This document shows, in pieces, positions 25,983 through 36,040 of a stretch of DNA of 64,000 nucleotides (positions within the stretch are counted from its first letter, which is position 1; each line of letters starts with the position of its first letter). The notes under the pieces are model-generated. The model ran no database searches. It was not told the origin of the DNA and worked only from the letters and a program-made list of their open reading frames with translations. The stretch lies in NCBI GenBank assembly GCA_944320795.1, contig CALUIU010000013.1:1-64000 (forward strand), in the 5' to 3' direction. Made by a program: the position numbers and the translations under genes. Source of the stretch: Candidatus Paraprevotella stercoravium (GTDB lineage: Bacteria; Bacteroidota; Bacteroidia; Bacteroidales; Bacteroidaceae).

Positions 25983-27416
25983 ATGAGAAATCTTTCTAAG
26001 GAAGACCTGATAAAATTATTAGATAAAAAGATATTCCATTTAATCGGTCAGACGGCTGATGAGTTGGAGTTGGAATGCTATGTTGTGGGCGGTTATGTAC
26101 GCGATTTGTTTTTAGAACGCCCTTCGAAGGATATTGACGTGGTCGTTGTTGGCAGCGGTATTGCTTTGGCTGAGGCATTGGGAAGCAAACTGGGGCGTGG
26201 AGCTCATGTGTCGGTGTTCCGGAATTTTGGAACAGCACAACTGAAATATCATGGTATTGAGGTTGAGTTTGTGGGAGCACGTAAAGAGAGTTATTCGCAT
26301 GACTCGCGTAAACCGATTGTGGAAGATGGAACTTTGGAGGATGACCAGAATCGACGTGATTTTACGATAAATGCACTGGCTGTATGCCTGAATCAGAGTC
26401 GTTTCGGTGAATTGGTCGATCCGTTTGATGGGGTTTGGGATATGGAAGACCGCCTGATCCGTACACCATTGGATCCTGATATTACTTTTAGTGACGATCC
26501 GTTGCGTATGATGCGTTGTGTACGCTTTGCAACCCAACTGAATTTTTATATCGATGATGAAACTTTTGAGGCTTTGGAACGAAATAAGGAGCGTATCAAG
26601 ATTATTTCGCGTGAGCGTATTGCGGACGAGCTAAACAAAATCATGATGACGCGGACTCCTTCCAAAGGTTTTGTAGAATTACAGCGTTGCGGTCTGTTGC
26701 CTTTGATCTTTCCGGAATTGGCTGCCATGGAGGGAGTTGATATGATTCAGGGCAAATCGCACAAGGACAATTTTTATCATACTTTGCAGGTGCTTGATAA
26801 TCTGGCAGCTGTGAGCGATAATTTATGGCTTCGATGGGCTGCTTTATTGCACGATATCGGTAAACCGCGTACCAAACGTTATGAGCCGGGGATAGGATGG
26901 ACTTTTAAGAATCATAATTTTATCGGAGCAAAGATGGTTCCGGAGATATTCCGTAGAATGAAACTGCCGATGAATGAAAAGATGAAATATGTGCAGAAAC
27001 TGGTGAGTTTGCATATGCGTCCTATTGTGATTGCCGATGAGGAGGTGACTGATTCGGCTGTGCGCCGTTTGCTTTTTGAGGCGGGAGATGATATTGAGGA
27101 TCTGATGACCCTCTGTGAGGCTGATATCACATCACGTAATGTGCAACGTAAACAGCGTTTTTTGGATAATTTCAAACTGGTACGCCGCAAATTAGTGGAC
27201 TTGGAAGAACGTGACCGAATTCGAAACTTCCAACCACCGGTCACGGGTGAGGAGATCATGGAAGTCTTTGATTTACAGCCGTGCCGTGAGATCGGATTGC
27301 TGAAAAGCGCTATCAAAGATGCTATTTTGGACGGGCTGGTTCCCAATGAACATGACGCCGCATATAATTTTATGTTGGAAAAGGCACGTGAAATGGGGCT
27401 TGAGCCTAAAAAATAA
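25983..27416 (+). CDS. cca: CCA tRNA nucleotidyltransferase with HD domain
   Basis: The enzyme adds or repairs the 3' CCA of tRNAs, which is needed because tRNA-Val here lacks an encoded CCA. The class II nucleotidyltransferase head shows VGGYVRDLFLERPSKDIDVVV (residues 30-50), with the catalytic Asp pair DID, and the RRDFTINAL block near residue 125. A C-terminal HD domain (LLHDIGKPRTKR, near residue 292) suggests phosphohydrolase activity. The 477 residues fit the Bacteroidota form. If it is a full CCA or a poly(A)/CC-specific enzyme cannot be told, but no second copy is seen here. Confidence 0.93.
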   Translation: MRNLSKEDLIKLLDKKIFHLIGQTADELELECYVVGGYVRDLFLERPSKDIDVVVVGSGIALAEALGSKLGRGAHVSVFRNFGTAQLKYHGIEVEFVGARKESYSHDSRKPIVEDGTLEDDQNRRDFTINALAVCLNQSRFGELVDPFDGVWDMEDRLIRTPLDPDITFSDDPLRMMRCVRFATQLNFYIDDETFEALERNKERIKIISRERIADELNKIMMTRTPSKGFVELQRCGLLPLIFPELAAMEGVDMIQGKSHKDNFYHTLQVLDNLAAVSDNLWLRWAALLHDIGKPRTKRYEPGIGWTFKNHNFIGAKMVPEIFRRMKLPMNEKMKYVQKLVSLHMRPIVIADEEVTDSAVRRLLFEAGDDIEDLMTLCEADITSRNVQRKQRFLDNFKLVRRKLVDLEERDRIRNFQPPVTGEEIMEVFDLQPCREIGLLKSAIKDAILDGLVPNEHDAAYNFMLEKAREMGLEPKK

Positions 27417-27456
27417 TCGGTGGACTAGATTTTGAAAAATATTCGTATACGTAGAA

Positions 27457-27495
27457 TTGAAAAGCAAGTTCCTGAAAATGGAGCTTGCTTTTCAA
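27457..27495 (+). terminator. Probable terminator of cca
   Basis: A 16-position stem, 27457-27472 with 27480-27495, one wobble pair, 7-base loop. The right arm and following bases are T-rich but there is no uninterrupted T run, so the assignment is less certain. Confidence 0.65.
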
Positions 27496-27573
27496 TTAAT
27501 TTTGCTCTGTGATACAATATTTTGTTCTAAAGTACGTTTAAAGGAAAATAAGAATCTTTAAGTTGGTAAGATT

Positions 27574-28176
27574 ATGATAGAATATATAAAGGGGGAACTG
27601 GCCGAGGTAACTCCGGCTCTGGCTGTTGTGGACTGTCAGGGAATAGGTTATGGTATTAGTATTTCGCTTAATACCTATTCGGAAATACAAGGAAAGAAAG
27701 ATGTAAAGCTATGGATTTATGAAGCGATCCGAGAAGATGCTCATCAGTTGTTTGGTTTTGCATCAAAACTGGAACGTGATCTTTTTGTGCAACTGATCAG
27801 TGTATCGGGTATCGGAGGAAATACAGCACGCATGATCCTGTCTGCGTTAACTCCTTCGGAACTGTATGAAGTGATCAGTACCGGAAATGAAAAAGTACTC
27901 AAGACTGTGAAGGGTATCGGCTTGAAAACAGCGCAACGGATCATTGTGGATCTCAAAGACAAGATTGTTTCCGTAGAGGGAGCTACAACAACGGTGATGC
28001 CCGGAAAAAAAGCGGAGGACTCCCTTAATAAAGAAGTTTTTGATGAGGCTTTAGCCGCTTTAAGCATGTTGGGATTTCCGCCGGCGCCTTCCCATAAAGT
28101 AGTCAGTGCGATCCTTAAGGAAGAACCTACTCTACCTGTAGAGCAGGTTATCAAACAGGCACTTAAACGCTTGTAG
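27574..28176 (+). CDS. ruvA: Holliday junction branch migration protein RuvA
   Basis: RuvA binds four-way DNA junctions and loads the RuvB motor. The N-terminal OB fold starts [14 protein letters not shown], the two helix-hairpin-helix motifs follow ([17 protein letters not shown] near residue 75, and [20 protein letters not shown] near 110), and the C-terminal RuvB-binding domain includes [11 protein letters not shown]. The length of 200 residues is normal. sprA begins 32 bases later; ruvA next to sprA is a conserved order in several Bacteroidota. Confidence 0.96.
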   Translation: MIEYIKGELAEVTPALAVVDCQGIGYGISISLNTYSEIQGKKDVKLWIYEAIREDAHQLFGFASKLERDLFVQLISVSGIGGNTARMILSALTPSELYEVISTGNEKVLKTVKGIGLKTAQRIIVDLKDKIVSVEGATTTVMPGKKAEDSLNKEVFDEALAALSMLGFPPAPSHKVVSAILKEEPTLPVEQVIKQALKRL

Positions 28177-28208
28177 CATTCAGATAAAATTTCAAGGAAT
28201 ATCAAGTA

Positions 28209-31200
28209 ATGAAAAATAAATTGAAACATATTCTTTACCTCTCGTTCCTTTTGCTCACAGGTATTAACGCCTGGGCTTCCTGGAGCAGTCCGATGACGGC
28301 GGGAGATAAGAGGCGTCAGGCCTATCATATGCCCTCTGATGTGATTCAGGCAGAAGAACCGGATAGCGTGATTACCCGTTTTCCGGTAGCTCGTACTGTG
28401 CCTCGTAACGAAGACGAACTGGATCAGAAATATCTGGATTTGAGAAGTCCGGAAAATATTAAGGCTGATACGGTGTATGATGCCAAAACCAATACGTATA
28501 TTATCGGAAAGAGGGTGGGAGATGGTTATCTGAGCGCACCGATTATCATGACAGCGGAGGAGTATCAGCAGTGGACACTTCAAAAATCCTTGCGTGATTA
28601 TTATCGTAAAAAGAATCAGGAGGCCTTTGATTCCGAAGGAAAAAATAAGTTCGATTTTACAGATATGCACTTTGATTTAGGACCGGCAGAGAAAATTTTT
28701 GGTCCTGGAGGTGTTCAGATTAAGACACAAGGTTCTGCAGAACTGAAGATCGGTGCCAATATGCGTAATGTGCAGAATCCGGCAATATCTGTGAGCAAAC
28801 GGAAAACTTTGGGCTTTGATTTCGATGAAAATATTAACATGAGTCTGAAAGGTAGTGTGGGTGACAAGATCAATATGAACTTGAACTACAATACTGATGC
28901 TACTTTTGACATGGATGCTCAAAGCCTGAAGCTGAAGTATGAAGGTAAGGAAGATGAGATTATCAAGTTGATAGAGGCCGGTAATGTAACATTGCCTTCA
29001 AATTCGTCGCTTATTCAGGGTTCATCCGCTTTGTTCGGTATCCGGACGGATTTGCAGTTTGGAAAATTGAAACTTCAGACGGTGGTGTCACAAAAGAAAT
29101 CAGCATCAAAGACGGTATCATCCAAGGGAGGTGTGCAGTTACATTCGTTTGAGTTTGCCGCTACGGCTTACGAAGAAAACCGACACTATTTTCTGGCCCA
29201 TTTTTTCCGGGACAATTATGATAAAAATATGAAAAGTGCTCCGAATATTACTTCGGGAGTAACAATTAAACGTATAGAACTGTGGGTAACAAACAAAACC
29301 GGAAATAACGAGAGCAACCGTAATCTGGTAGCTTTTACAGACTTAGGAGAATCTGATCATATCAGTAATCCTATTTGGGTGAAGACAGGAACTGCCAATC
29401 CGGTGAATCGTTCCAATTCGCTTTACGAAGCGATGGTGACGCAGTATGCGGAAGCGCGCAATATCAGTTCTACGACTCAGGTGCTTGACGCCATACCGAA
29501 TTTTCAGGGTGGTATGGATTATGAAAAATTGCAGAGTGCCAGAAAATTGAATAGCAGTGAATATTCTGTAAATAAGGCGTTGGGATATGTGTCGCTTAAC
29601 TTTACATTGCAGAGCGATGAGGTACTTGCTGCAGCCTTTGAATATACTTATAATGGTCAGACTTATCAGGTGGGAGAATTTTCAACGGATTTGACCGATA
29701 ATGCGCAGGCTCTATATGTCAAGGCTTTGAAAAATACGGCTGTATCTCCTTCTGTAGGAAACTGGGACTTGATGATGAAGAATGTGTATAGCCTGAATGC
29801 TACCACAACTCAGTCGGAAAAATTTAAGCTGGACATTAAGTATCAGAGTGATTCTGCCGGTGTGTATTTGAACTATCTGCCGGAAGAGAAATACAAGAGC
29901 ATGCCCCTGTTGCGTATTATGAACCTGGACCGTTTGGATGCCAAGAATAATCCTTATCCGAATGGACAATTCGATTATCTCGAAGGTTATACAATCAGTA
30001 AAGGACGCATTTATTTTCCGGTAGTAGAACCATTCGGAAGTCATTTACGCACTTATCTGAATGATGAGCAGCTGGCTGAAAAATATTGTTTTCAAGAATT
30101 GTATGATTCTACGAAGACAGTCGCCAAGCAGATCGCCGAGAAGGATAAATTCTTGTTGAGCGGAGAGTATAAGGGAAATAATGGGGCAGAGATAGATCTG
30201 GGATCTATGAATATTCCTCAGGGATCGGTAGTAGTGACAGCAGGTGGTGTCACTTTAACCGAAAATGTAGATTACACGGTGGATTATTCCATGGGGCGTG
30301 TTACTATCATTAATCAAAGTATCATTGATGCGGGTACCAGTGTCAGTGCCAGCTTTGAAAGCAATGAAAATTATGGAATGCAGCGCAAGACAATGCTCGG
30401 TATGAATCTGCAGTATGACTTTTCCAAGGAACTGGTCTTTGGCGGTACGCTGATGTATCTGAACGAGCAACCTCTTACCAGTAAGGTGAATATGGGAGAA
30501 GAACCGCTTAAAAATACTCTTTGGGGAGTAAATTTGTCTTGGAAACATGAAAGCCAGTGGCTTACGAACCTATTGGACAAGATTCCATTTGTACAATGTA
30601 CAGCGCCGTCGCAGATCAACTTTACGGGCGAATTTGCACAACTGATAGCCGGACAGAATCATCAGGTACAAGGATCAGCCTCGTATATTGATGATTTTGA
30701 AAGTGCTGAAACTGCAATCAGTATCATGCAGCCTACTTCATGGACCATTTCAAGTGTACCCAGTGATTTTGACGAGAGTAAATTGAGTAATGATATACGT
30801 ACAGGATATAATCGTGCCTTGTTGAGCTGGTATTATGTGGATCCTATTTTTACACGCCGTAGTTCAACGCTGACCCCTTCGCATATTAAGAATGATTTGA
30901 ATCAGTTGTCCAATCATTATGTGCGCGAGGTGCCGGAACGAGAGCTCTATCCGTCCAAATCACAGAATACTTATAACTCCTCCAGTTCTCTGTCGGTGAT
31001 GAATATTGCTTATTACCCTTCTGAGCGTGGTCCGTATAATTTAAATCCGAATTTGGACTATCAGGGTAAGCTTCCAGCACCGGCTCAGCATTGGGGAGGT
31101 ATGATGCGCAAACTGGATGTCAGTGATTTTGAGACCTCAAATATTGAATATATTGAGTTTTGGATGCTTGATCCGTTTATCTATACCCGGGATAAAGGAG

Positions 31201-34200
31201 GTAATTACGGTGGTGACTTTTACATCAATCTGGGTGAGGTGAGCGAAGATATTCTCAAGGATGGAAAGAAATTTGTCGAGAGCAGCATGCCGACCGACGG
31301 GAATATGAGTTATTATTCGGAAACCGTATGGGGACGGGTTCCGACAACCAACAGTATTACCTATGCTTTCAATAATGAGAGTGGGGCACGTGACAAACAA
31401 GATATCGGTCTGAATGGACTGAGCAGTGCTGATGAGAAGAATTTTGGCGCTTACAAAGAGTTTCTGGCAGCAGTGCAAGGCAAGGTTTCTCCAGAGGTTT
31501 TCGATTCTCTGTTGAATGATCCGGCGGGGGATGATTATCATTATTTCCGGGGTACTGACTATGATAACAAGCAGTTGAGTATTCTGGAGCGTTACAAGCG
31601 TATCAATAATCCGGAAGGTAATTCACGTTCGGCCGACAGTTCACCTGAAGCTTATGATACTTCTTATAAGACAACGCCCGATGGGGAAGATATCAATCAA
31701 GATTATACATTGAATGAATACGAACGATACTATCAGTATAAAATCAGTATTCGTCCTGAAGATCTGGTTGTCGGTAAAAACTATATTGTAGACAAACGTC
31801 ATGCCAGTGTAAAATTACGTAATGACAATACTGAGGAAGTAGACTGGTATCTGTTTCGTATTCCGGTAGAGGAATATCAGAAGAAGGTTGGTAATATCAA
31901 TGATTTTACCAGTATTCGTTTTGTCCGGATGTTCCTGACCGATTTTGAACAACCGGTTATCATGCGTCTGGCAACCTTGGATTTGGTACAAGGGCAATGG
32001 AGAAGTTACGAACAGTCTCTTTATAATGGAGAGGCTCCGGCTACCGCAGGAACGTTAGATGTGTCTGCTGTGAACATTGAGGAAAATGGTGAGAAAACAC
32101 CTGTAAATTATGTGGTTCCTCCAGGCATCAGTCGTGTGGTTGATCCAAATCAGTCACAGTTGGCTGAGGCTAATGAGCAGGCGCTGTCTATGACCGTAAA
32201 GGATTTGGGATCAGGTGATGCGCGCGCGGTATATAAAAATATGAATCTGGATATGCGACAGTACAAACATCTTCAAATGTTTGTACATGCCAATGCCGTG
32301 AGTGATGATTATACAGATCTGGAAGATAATCAGGTTAGTGTATTTGTCCGTTTGGGATCGGATTACCGCAATAACTTTTATGAGTATGAGATTCCGCTGA
32401 AACTGACTCCCGAAGGTCGGTATGGCCAAAACAATACAGAGCACCGTAAATTAGTATGGCCAGAGGATAATATGCTTGACATAAATCTGACTTTGCTGAC
32501 GAATGTGAAGAAAAACCGGAACAGGCAGAAAAGTTTGGGAATGGTAACCATGAATCAGTTATATTCGGAGTATGATCCGGATAAACCGAACAATAAGATA
32601 AGTATCATGGGAAATCCTACGTTGGGAGAGGTAAAGACCATTATGGTGGGTGTACGCAATAATTCCGGTGCTACCAAATCGGTAGAAGTATGGGTTAATG
32701 AGCTGCGTATGCAGGAATTCAATAATGACGGTGGTTGGGCTGCTCAGGGTAATTTGAATGTGCAACTTTCAGACTTGGGTAGTGTTACAGTACAAGGACA
32801 AGTCGTGACAGCCGGATTTGGAGGCTTGGAGCAGTCGGTCAGTGAGCGTAAAAATGAGGATACTTATAATTATAGCATTACGACCAGTCTGGAACTGGGA
32901 AAACTGTTTCCAGAGAAAGCAAGAGTTTCATTGCCTTTATATTATTCTTATAGTAAAGAAATTATCAAGCCAAAGTATAATCCGTTGGATACGGATATGT
33001 TGTTGCAGGATGCAATGGATGCATTGGCTACGGAGCACGAACGTGATTCTTTGTCGAATCTGACAACTACGCGTACGGTGAACAAGAACTTGAGTTTGAG
33101 TAATGTTCGGGTTGACATTGTTACACCGCGTCATGCCATGCCTTATGATCCGGCCAATTTCTCGTTTAATTATGCACACAGCAGTACGTATAAGACGGGA
33201 GAAACAACGGCATGGGAAACCGAGAATCGTTGGAGTGGAGGTATGACCTATGCTTATTCTCCTAATTACAAACCATTGGAGCCATTCAAAAAAAGAATCA
33301 AATCAAAGAGCAAGTGGTTGGATATAGTCAGGAACTTTAACCTGAATTATTTGCCGCAAAGTGTAGGTTTTAATACCGATATTACGAGAAATTATTATGA
33401 GTTTCAGGAACGGGATATGAGTAATCTGGAGAACTCAACATCGTTGCCACTGTCTTTCGCTCAGGACTTTTTGTGGAACCGCGATTTCAATATCCGTTGG
33501 GACTTGACCAAAGCTTTGCATTTATCCTTTACTTCGGCAACACGTGCAGAGATAGAAGAGCCTTATACACCGGTTAACAAGGATTTATATCCTGACGCTT
33601 ATACTGCGTGGAAAGATTCTGTATGGCAGAGCATAAAGGGATTTGGTACTCCGCTGGATTATCAGCAGAGTTTTAACGGATCTTATAAACTGCCGCTGAG
33701 TCAGATTCCTTGTTTTGACTGGATTGATGGAGATGGAAGTTATACTTCAAACTATTCGTGGGTACGCGGAGCGGAAATGGAAGATGGAAGTACGTTGGGT
33801 AATACCGTGAATTCAGAAAGAGATATCAATATCAATGGAAAATTGAATTTTGAGAAACTATACAACCATAATGAATTCCTGAAAAAAGCCAATCAACGCT
33901 TTTCTACTTCCGGTATCCGAAAGGCAGCTAATGAGCGAAAGAAAAAAGAACAGGAAAAAAAGAAAGAAAAAGAAGAACGAAAGAAACTGGAGCAAGAACG
34001 TGCCAAATTACTTGCGGAGGGAAAAACTGCTGCCGCAGACAGTCTGACAGCGCTGACAAATTCCAAAGGAGTGGCAAATGCTAAGAAGAAGTCTGCCTTT
34101 AAGGGTTTTGCCAAGGAGATCAGTTTATTCCCGGATTCTCAACTGGTAGTCAAGCATAATCAGAAAAGTAAGAAAATTCGAGTAACGGCAGTGACGGCTA

Positions 34201-35780
34201 CAGGAAAACGTTATGAGTTAAAATATAAGAAACTGGACGAGAATACCATTCGTATCAAAGGAATGGATAGTGTGAAGGTGCGCCTGAATGTTATTCCATT
34301 ACCTAAAGCTGAGGATAAACCCTGGTATGTTTATGCACAGGGCGCTGCCCGATTCCTAATGATGGTGCGGAATGCCAGCATCAGTTATCGTCATAACTAT
34401 TCGATAGGACTTCCTGGATTCCTGCCTAATATCGGAGATTTCTTTGGACAGCGTTCCAGTGGAGGTCTTCAGCCAGGATTGGATTTTGCCTTTGGCTTTG
34501 TGAATGATGATTATATTCGTAAGGCCAATGAGCGTGGCTGGCTTTTGAATAATGACAGTGTGAGTTCACCGGCAGTGACAAGTACTACCGAGGATTTGCA
34601 GTTAAAGGTTACTTTAGAGCCGATTCCAGACTTGAAGATTGATTTAAGTGCCAGTAGGACGACGAATAAAAGTCGGAGCATACAATATATGTATGCTGGT
34701 ATGCCTACGACCCAAAGTGGTAGTTTCAATATGACAACCATTTCGATTAAATCAGCATTTGAGGGGGTCGGAAGCGCGGAGAATGGATATTCCAGCAAAA
34801 GCTTTAGTAAGTTCCAAAGCCTGTTAGGTGTTTATCAGCAGCGGGTAGAACAGCAATATGCGGGAGCTACTTATCCTGAAGGTACTGGTATGAGCGGAGT
34901 CTTTAATCCGGAGAATGGAACTGTTGACAAGTATTCTTCTGACGTGATGATTCCCGCTTTCCTTTCGGCATATACGGGAGGAGATCAGTTGGAGGTCTTT
35001 CCGTCTTTGTTACGTATGTTGCCTAATTGGAGCTTATCCTATAAAGGATTGAGCAGATTACCTTGGATTAAAGAGCATTTCCGTAGTGTGACCTTGAATC
35101 ATGGTTATCGTAGCATTTATTCCGTAGGTGCATACAATACGTATAGTACTTGGTTGCAGTATATGGGTGATTTGGGTTTTGTGGCCAATACAACTACCGG
35201 AGGATATCTTCCAAGTAGTATGTATGATATCAGTTCGGTTTCTATTAATGAGTCTTTTTCTCCGTTGATCGGTATGAATGTGACTTTGAAGAATAACATG
35301 ACCTTGAAAGCTGAGTATAAGAAAACACGTGTGCTTACTTTGAGCATGACCTCAGTGCAACTGAATGAATCGGCAAGTAATGACATCGTTTTCGGATGGG
35401 GTTATCGCGTGAATGATTTCAAGTTGGGCAGTCTGTTCAATAGAAAGCGCCGTGTGAAGAACAAGCGTAACGGAGAGGATGAAGAAGAGAATACATCCAC
35501 TGCAAAAAATTCTTTTAATAGGGAGTTGAATTTGCAGTTTGATTTTTCTTACCGTTCACAGAGTTCCGTGACTCGCGACATTCAGAATTCACTCTCAGAA
35601 GCCACCAGCGGAAACCGGGCAATCAAGGCATCGTTCAGCGCAGATTATACCTTGAGTAAGTATATGACGTTTACTCTGTACTATGACCGACAGAGAAATA
35701 TGCCTCTGTTGTCATCAAATGCTTACCCGACGATTACGCAAGATTTCGGTTTCAGCTTGCGTTTCTCGCTGACCCGCTAA
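28209..35780 (+). CDS. sprA: Type IX secretion system translocon SprA
   Basis: SprA (Sov in Porphyromonas) is the giant outer-membrane barrel through which type IX cargo crosses. The protein of 2523 residues begins with a signal peptide (hydrophobic stretch ILYLSFLLLTGINAWA) and shows SprA features: an early DLRSPENIKADTVYD region, the LKGSVGDKINMNLNYNTDATF strand pattern, WYYVDPIFT and NRKRRVKNKRNGEDEEEN near the end, and a final barrel strand FGFSLRFSLTR. Residues about 1905-1970 are a Lys/Glu-rich helical stretch. Length agrees with the family (about 2400-2500). It follows ruvA by 32 bases and is closed by a strong terminator. Confidence 0.95.
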   Translation: MKNKLKHILYLSFLLLTGINAWASWSSPMTAGDKRRQAYHMPSDVIQAEEPDSVITRFPVARTVPRNEDELDQKYLDLRSPENIKADTVYDAKTNTYIIGKRVGDGYLSAPIIMTAEEYQQWTLQKSLRDYYRKKNQEAFDSEGKNKFDFTDMHFDLGPAEKIFGPGGVQIKTQGSAELKIGANMRNVQNPAISVSKRKTLGFDFDENINMSLKGSVGDKINMNLNYNTDATFDMDAQSLKLKYEGKEDEIIKLIEAGNVTLPSNSSLIQGSSALFGIRTDLQFGKLKLQTVVSQKKSASKTVSSKGGVQLHSFEFAATAYEENRHYFLAHFFRDNYDKNMKSAPNITSGVTIKRIELWVTNKTGNNESNRNLVAFTDLGESDHISNPIWVKTGTANPVNRSNSLYEAMVTQYAEARNISSTTQVLDAIPNFQGGMDYEKLQSARKLNSSEYSVNKALGYVSLNFTLQSDEVLAAAFEYTYNGQTYQVGEFSTDLTDNAQALYVKALKNTAVSPSVGNWDLMMKNVYSLNATTTQSEKFKLDIKYQSDSAGVYLNYLPEEKYKSMPLLRIMNLDRLDAKNNPYPNGQFDYLEGYTISKGRIYFPVVEPFGSHLRTYLNDEQLAEKYCFQELYDSTKTVAKQIAEKDKFLLSGEYKGNNGAEIDLGSMNIPQGSVVVTAGGVTLTENVDYTVDYSMGRVTIINQSIIDAGTSVSASFESNENYGMQRKTMLGMNLQYDFSKELVFGGTLMYLNEQPLTSKVNMGEEPLKNTLWGVNLSWKHESQWLTNLLDKIPFVQCTAPSQINFTGEFAQLIAGQNHQVQGSASYIDDFESAETAISIMQPTSWTISSVPSDFDESKLSNDIRTGYNRALLSWYYVDPIFTRRSSTLTPSHIKNDLNQLSNHYVREVPERELYPSKSQNTYNSSSSLSVMNIAYYPSERGPYNLNPNLDYQGKLPAPAQHWGGMMRKLDVSDFETSNIEYIEFWMLDPFIYTRDKGGNYGGDFYINLGEVSEDILKDGKKFVESSMPTDGNMSYYSETVWGRVPTTNSITYAFNNESGARDKQDIGLNGLSSADEKNFGAYKEFLAAVQGKVSPEVFDSLLNDPAGDDYHYFRGTDYDNKQLSILERYKRINNPEGNSRSADSSPEAYDTSYKTTPDGEDINQDYTLNEYERYYQYKISIRPEDLVVGKNYIVDKRHASVKLRNDNTEEVDWYLFRIPVEEYQKKVGNINDFTSIRFVRMFLTDFEQPVIMRLATLDLVQGQWRSYEQSLYNGEAPATAGTLDVSAVNIEENGEKTPVNYVVPPGISRVVDPNQSQLAEANEQALSMTVKDLGSGDARAVYKNMNLDMRQYKHLQMFVHANAVSDDYTDLEDNQVSVFVRLGSDYRNNFYEYEIPLKLTPEGRYGQNNTEHRKLVWPEDNMLDINLTLLTNVKKNRNRQKSLGMVTMNQLYSEYDPDKPNNKISIMGNPTLGEVKTIMVGVRNNSGATKSVEVWVNELRMQEFNNDGGWAAQGNLNVQLSDLGSVTVQGQVVTAGFGGLEQSVSERKNEDTYNYSITTSLELGKLFPEKARVSLPLYYSYSKEIIKPKYNPLDTDMLLQDAMDALATEHERDSLSNLTTTRTVNKNLSLSNVRVDIVTPRHAMPYDPANFSFNYAHSSTYKTGETTAWETENRWSGGMTYAYSPNYKPLEPFKKRIKSKSKWLDIVRNFNLNYLPQSVGFNTDITRNYYEFQERDMSNLENSTSLPLSFAQDFLWNRDFNIRWDLTKALHLSFTSATRAEIEEPYTPVNKDLYPDAYTAWKDSVWQSIKGFGTPLDYQQSFNGSYKLPLSQIPCFDWIDGDGSYTSNYSWVRGAEMEDGSTLGNTVNSERDININGKLNFEKLYNHNEFLKKANQRFSTSGIRKAANERKKKEQEKKKEKEERKKLEQERAKLLAEGKTAAADSLTALTNSKGVANAKKKSAFKGFAKEISLFPDSQLVVKHNQKSKKIRVTAVTATGKRYELKYKKLDENTIRIKGMDSVKVRLNVIPLPKAEDKPWYVYAQGAARFLMMVRNASISYRHNYSIGLPGFLPNIGDFFGQRSSGGLQPGLDFAFGFVNDDYIRKANERGWLLNNDSVSSPAVTSTTEDLQLKVTLEPIPDLKIDLSASRTTNKSRSIQYMYAGMPTTQSGSFNMTTISIKSAFEGVGSAENGYSSKSFSKFQSLLGVYQQRVEQQYAGATYPEGTGMSGVFNPENGTVDKYSSDVMIPAFLSAYTGGDQLEVFPSLLRMLPNWSLSYKGLSRLPWIKEHFRSVTLNHGYRSIYSVGAYNTYSTWLQYMGDLGFVANTTTGGYLPSSMYDISSVSINESFSPLIGMNVTLKNNMTLKAEYKKTRVLTLSMTSVQLNESASNDIVFGWGYRVNDFKLGSLFNRKRRVKNKRNGEDEEENTSTAKNSFNRELNLQFDFSYRSQSSVTRDIQNSLSEATSGNRAIKASFSADYTLSKYMTFTLYYDRQRNMPLLSSNAYPTITQDFGFSLRFSLTR

Positions 35781-35807
35781 TGACCATTGATGGCCATAAT
35801 TTATCTT

Positions 35808-35857
35808 CCTGTCAGAACAAGATCTTACAAGATTTATTGTTCTGACAGGATTTTTTT
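35808..35857 (+). terminator. Rho-independent terminator of ruvA-sprA
   Basis: CCTGTCAGAACAA (35808-35820) pairs with TTGTTCTGACAGG (35837-35849), followed by a T run to 35857. Confidence 0.92.
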
Positions 35858-36040
35858 ATTTGCTAATTTTCTTGTTTTGATCATATGATAGTGATTTTGT
35901 AAATATTTGACATCTAGAGTCTTATTCCCTTTTTTACAAAGGTAATCTGGGCGTTTCTTTGTTTTATTCTTGTTTTGTTAATATTTTTAATGATTTTCTT
36001 GTTAATATTGCATTATTTTAATCACTAAAGATTGCTTAAT

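Noticed and set aside
27744-28670. A 308-residue antisense frame over ruvA and sprA
   Set aside because: It crosses the start of two well-supported genes and shows no domain.
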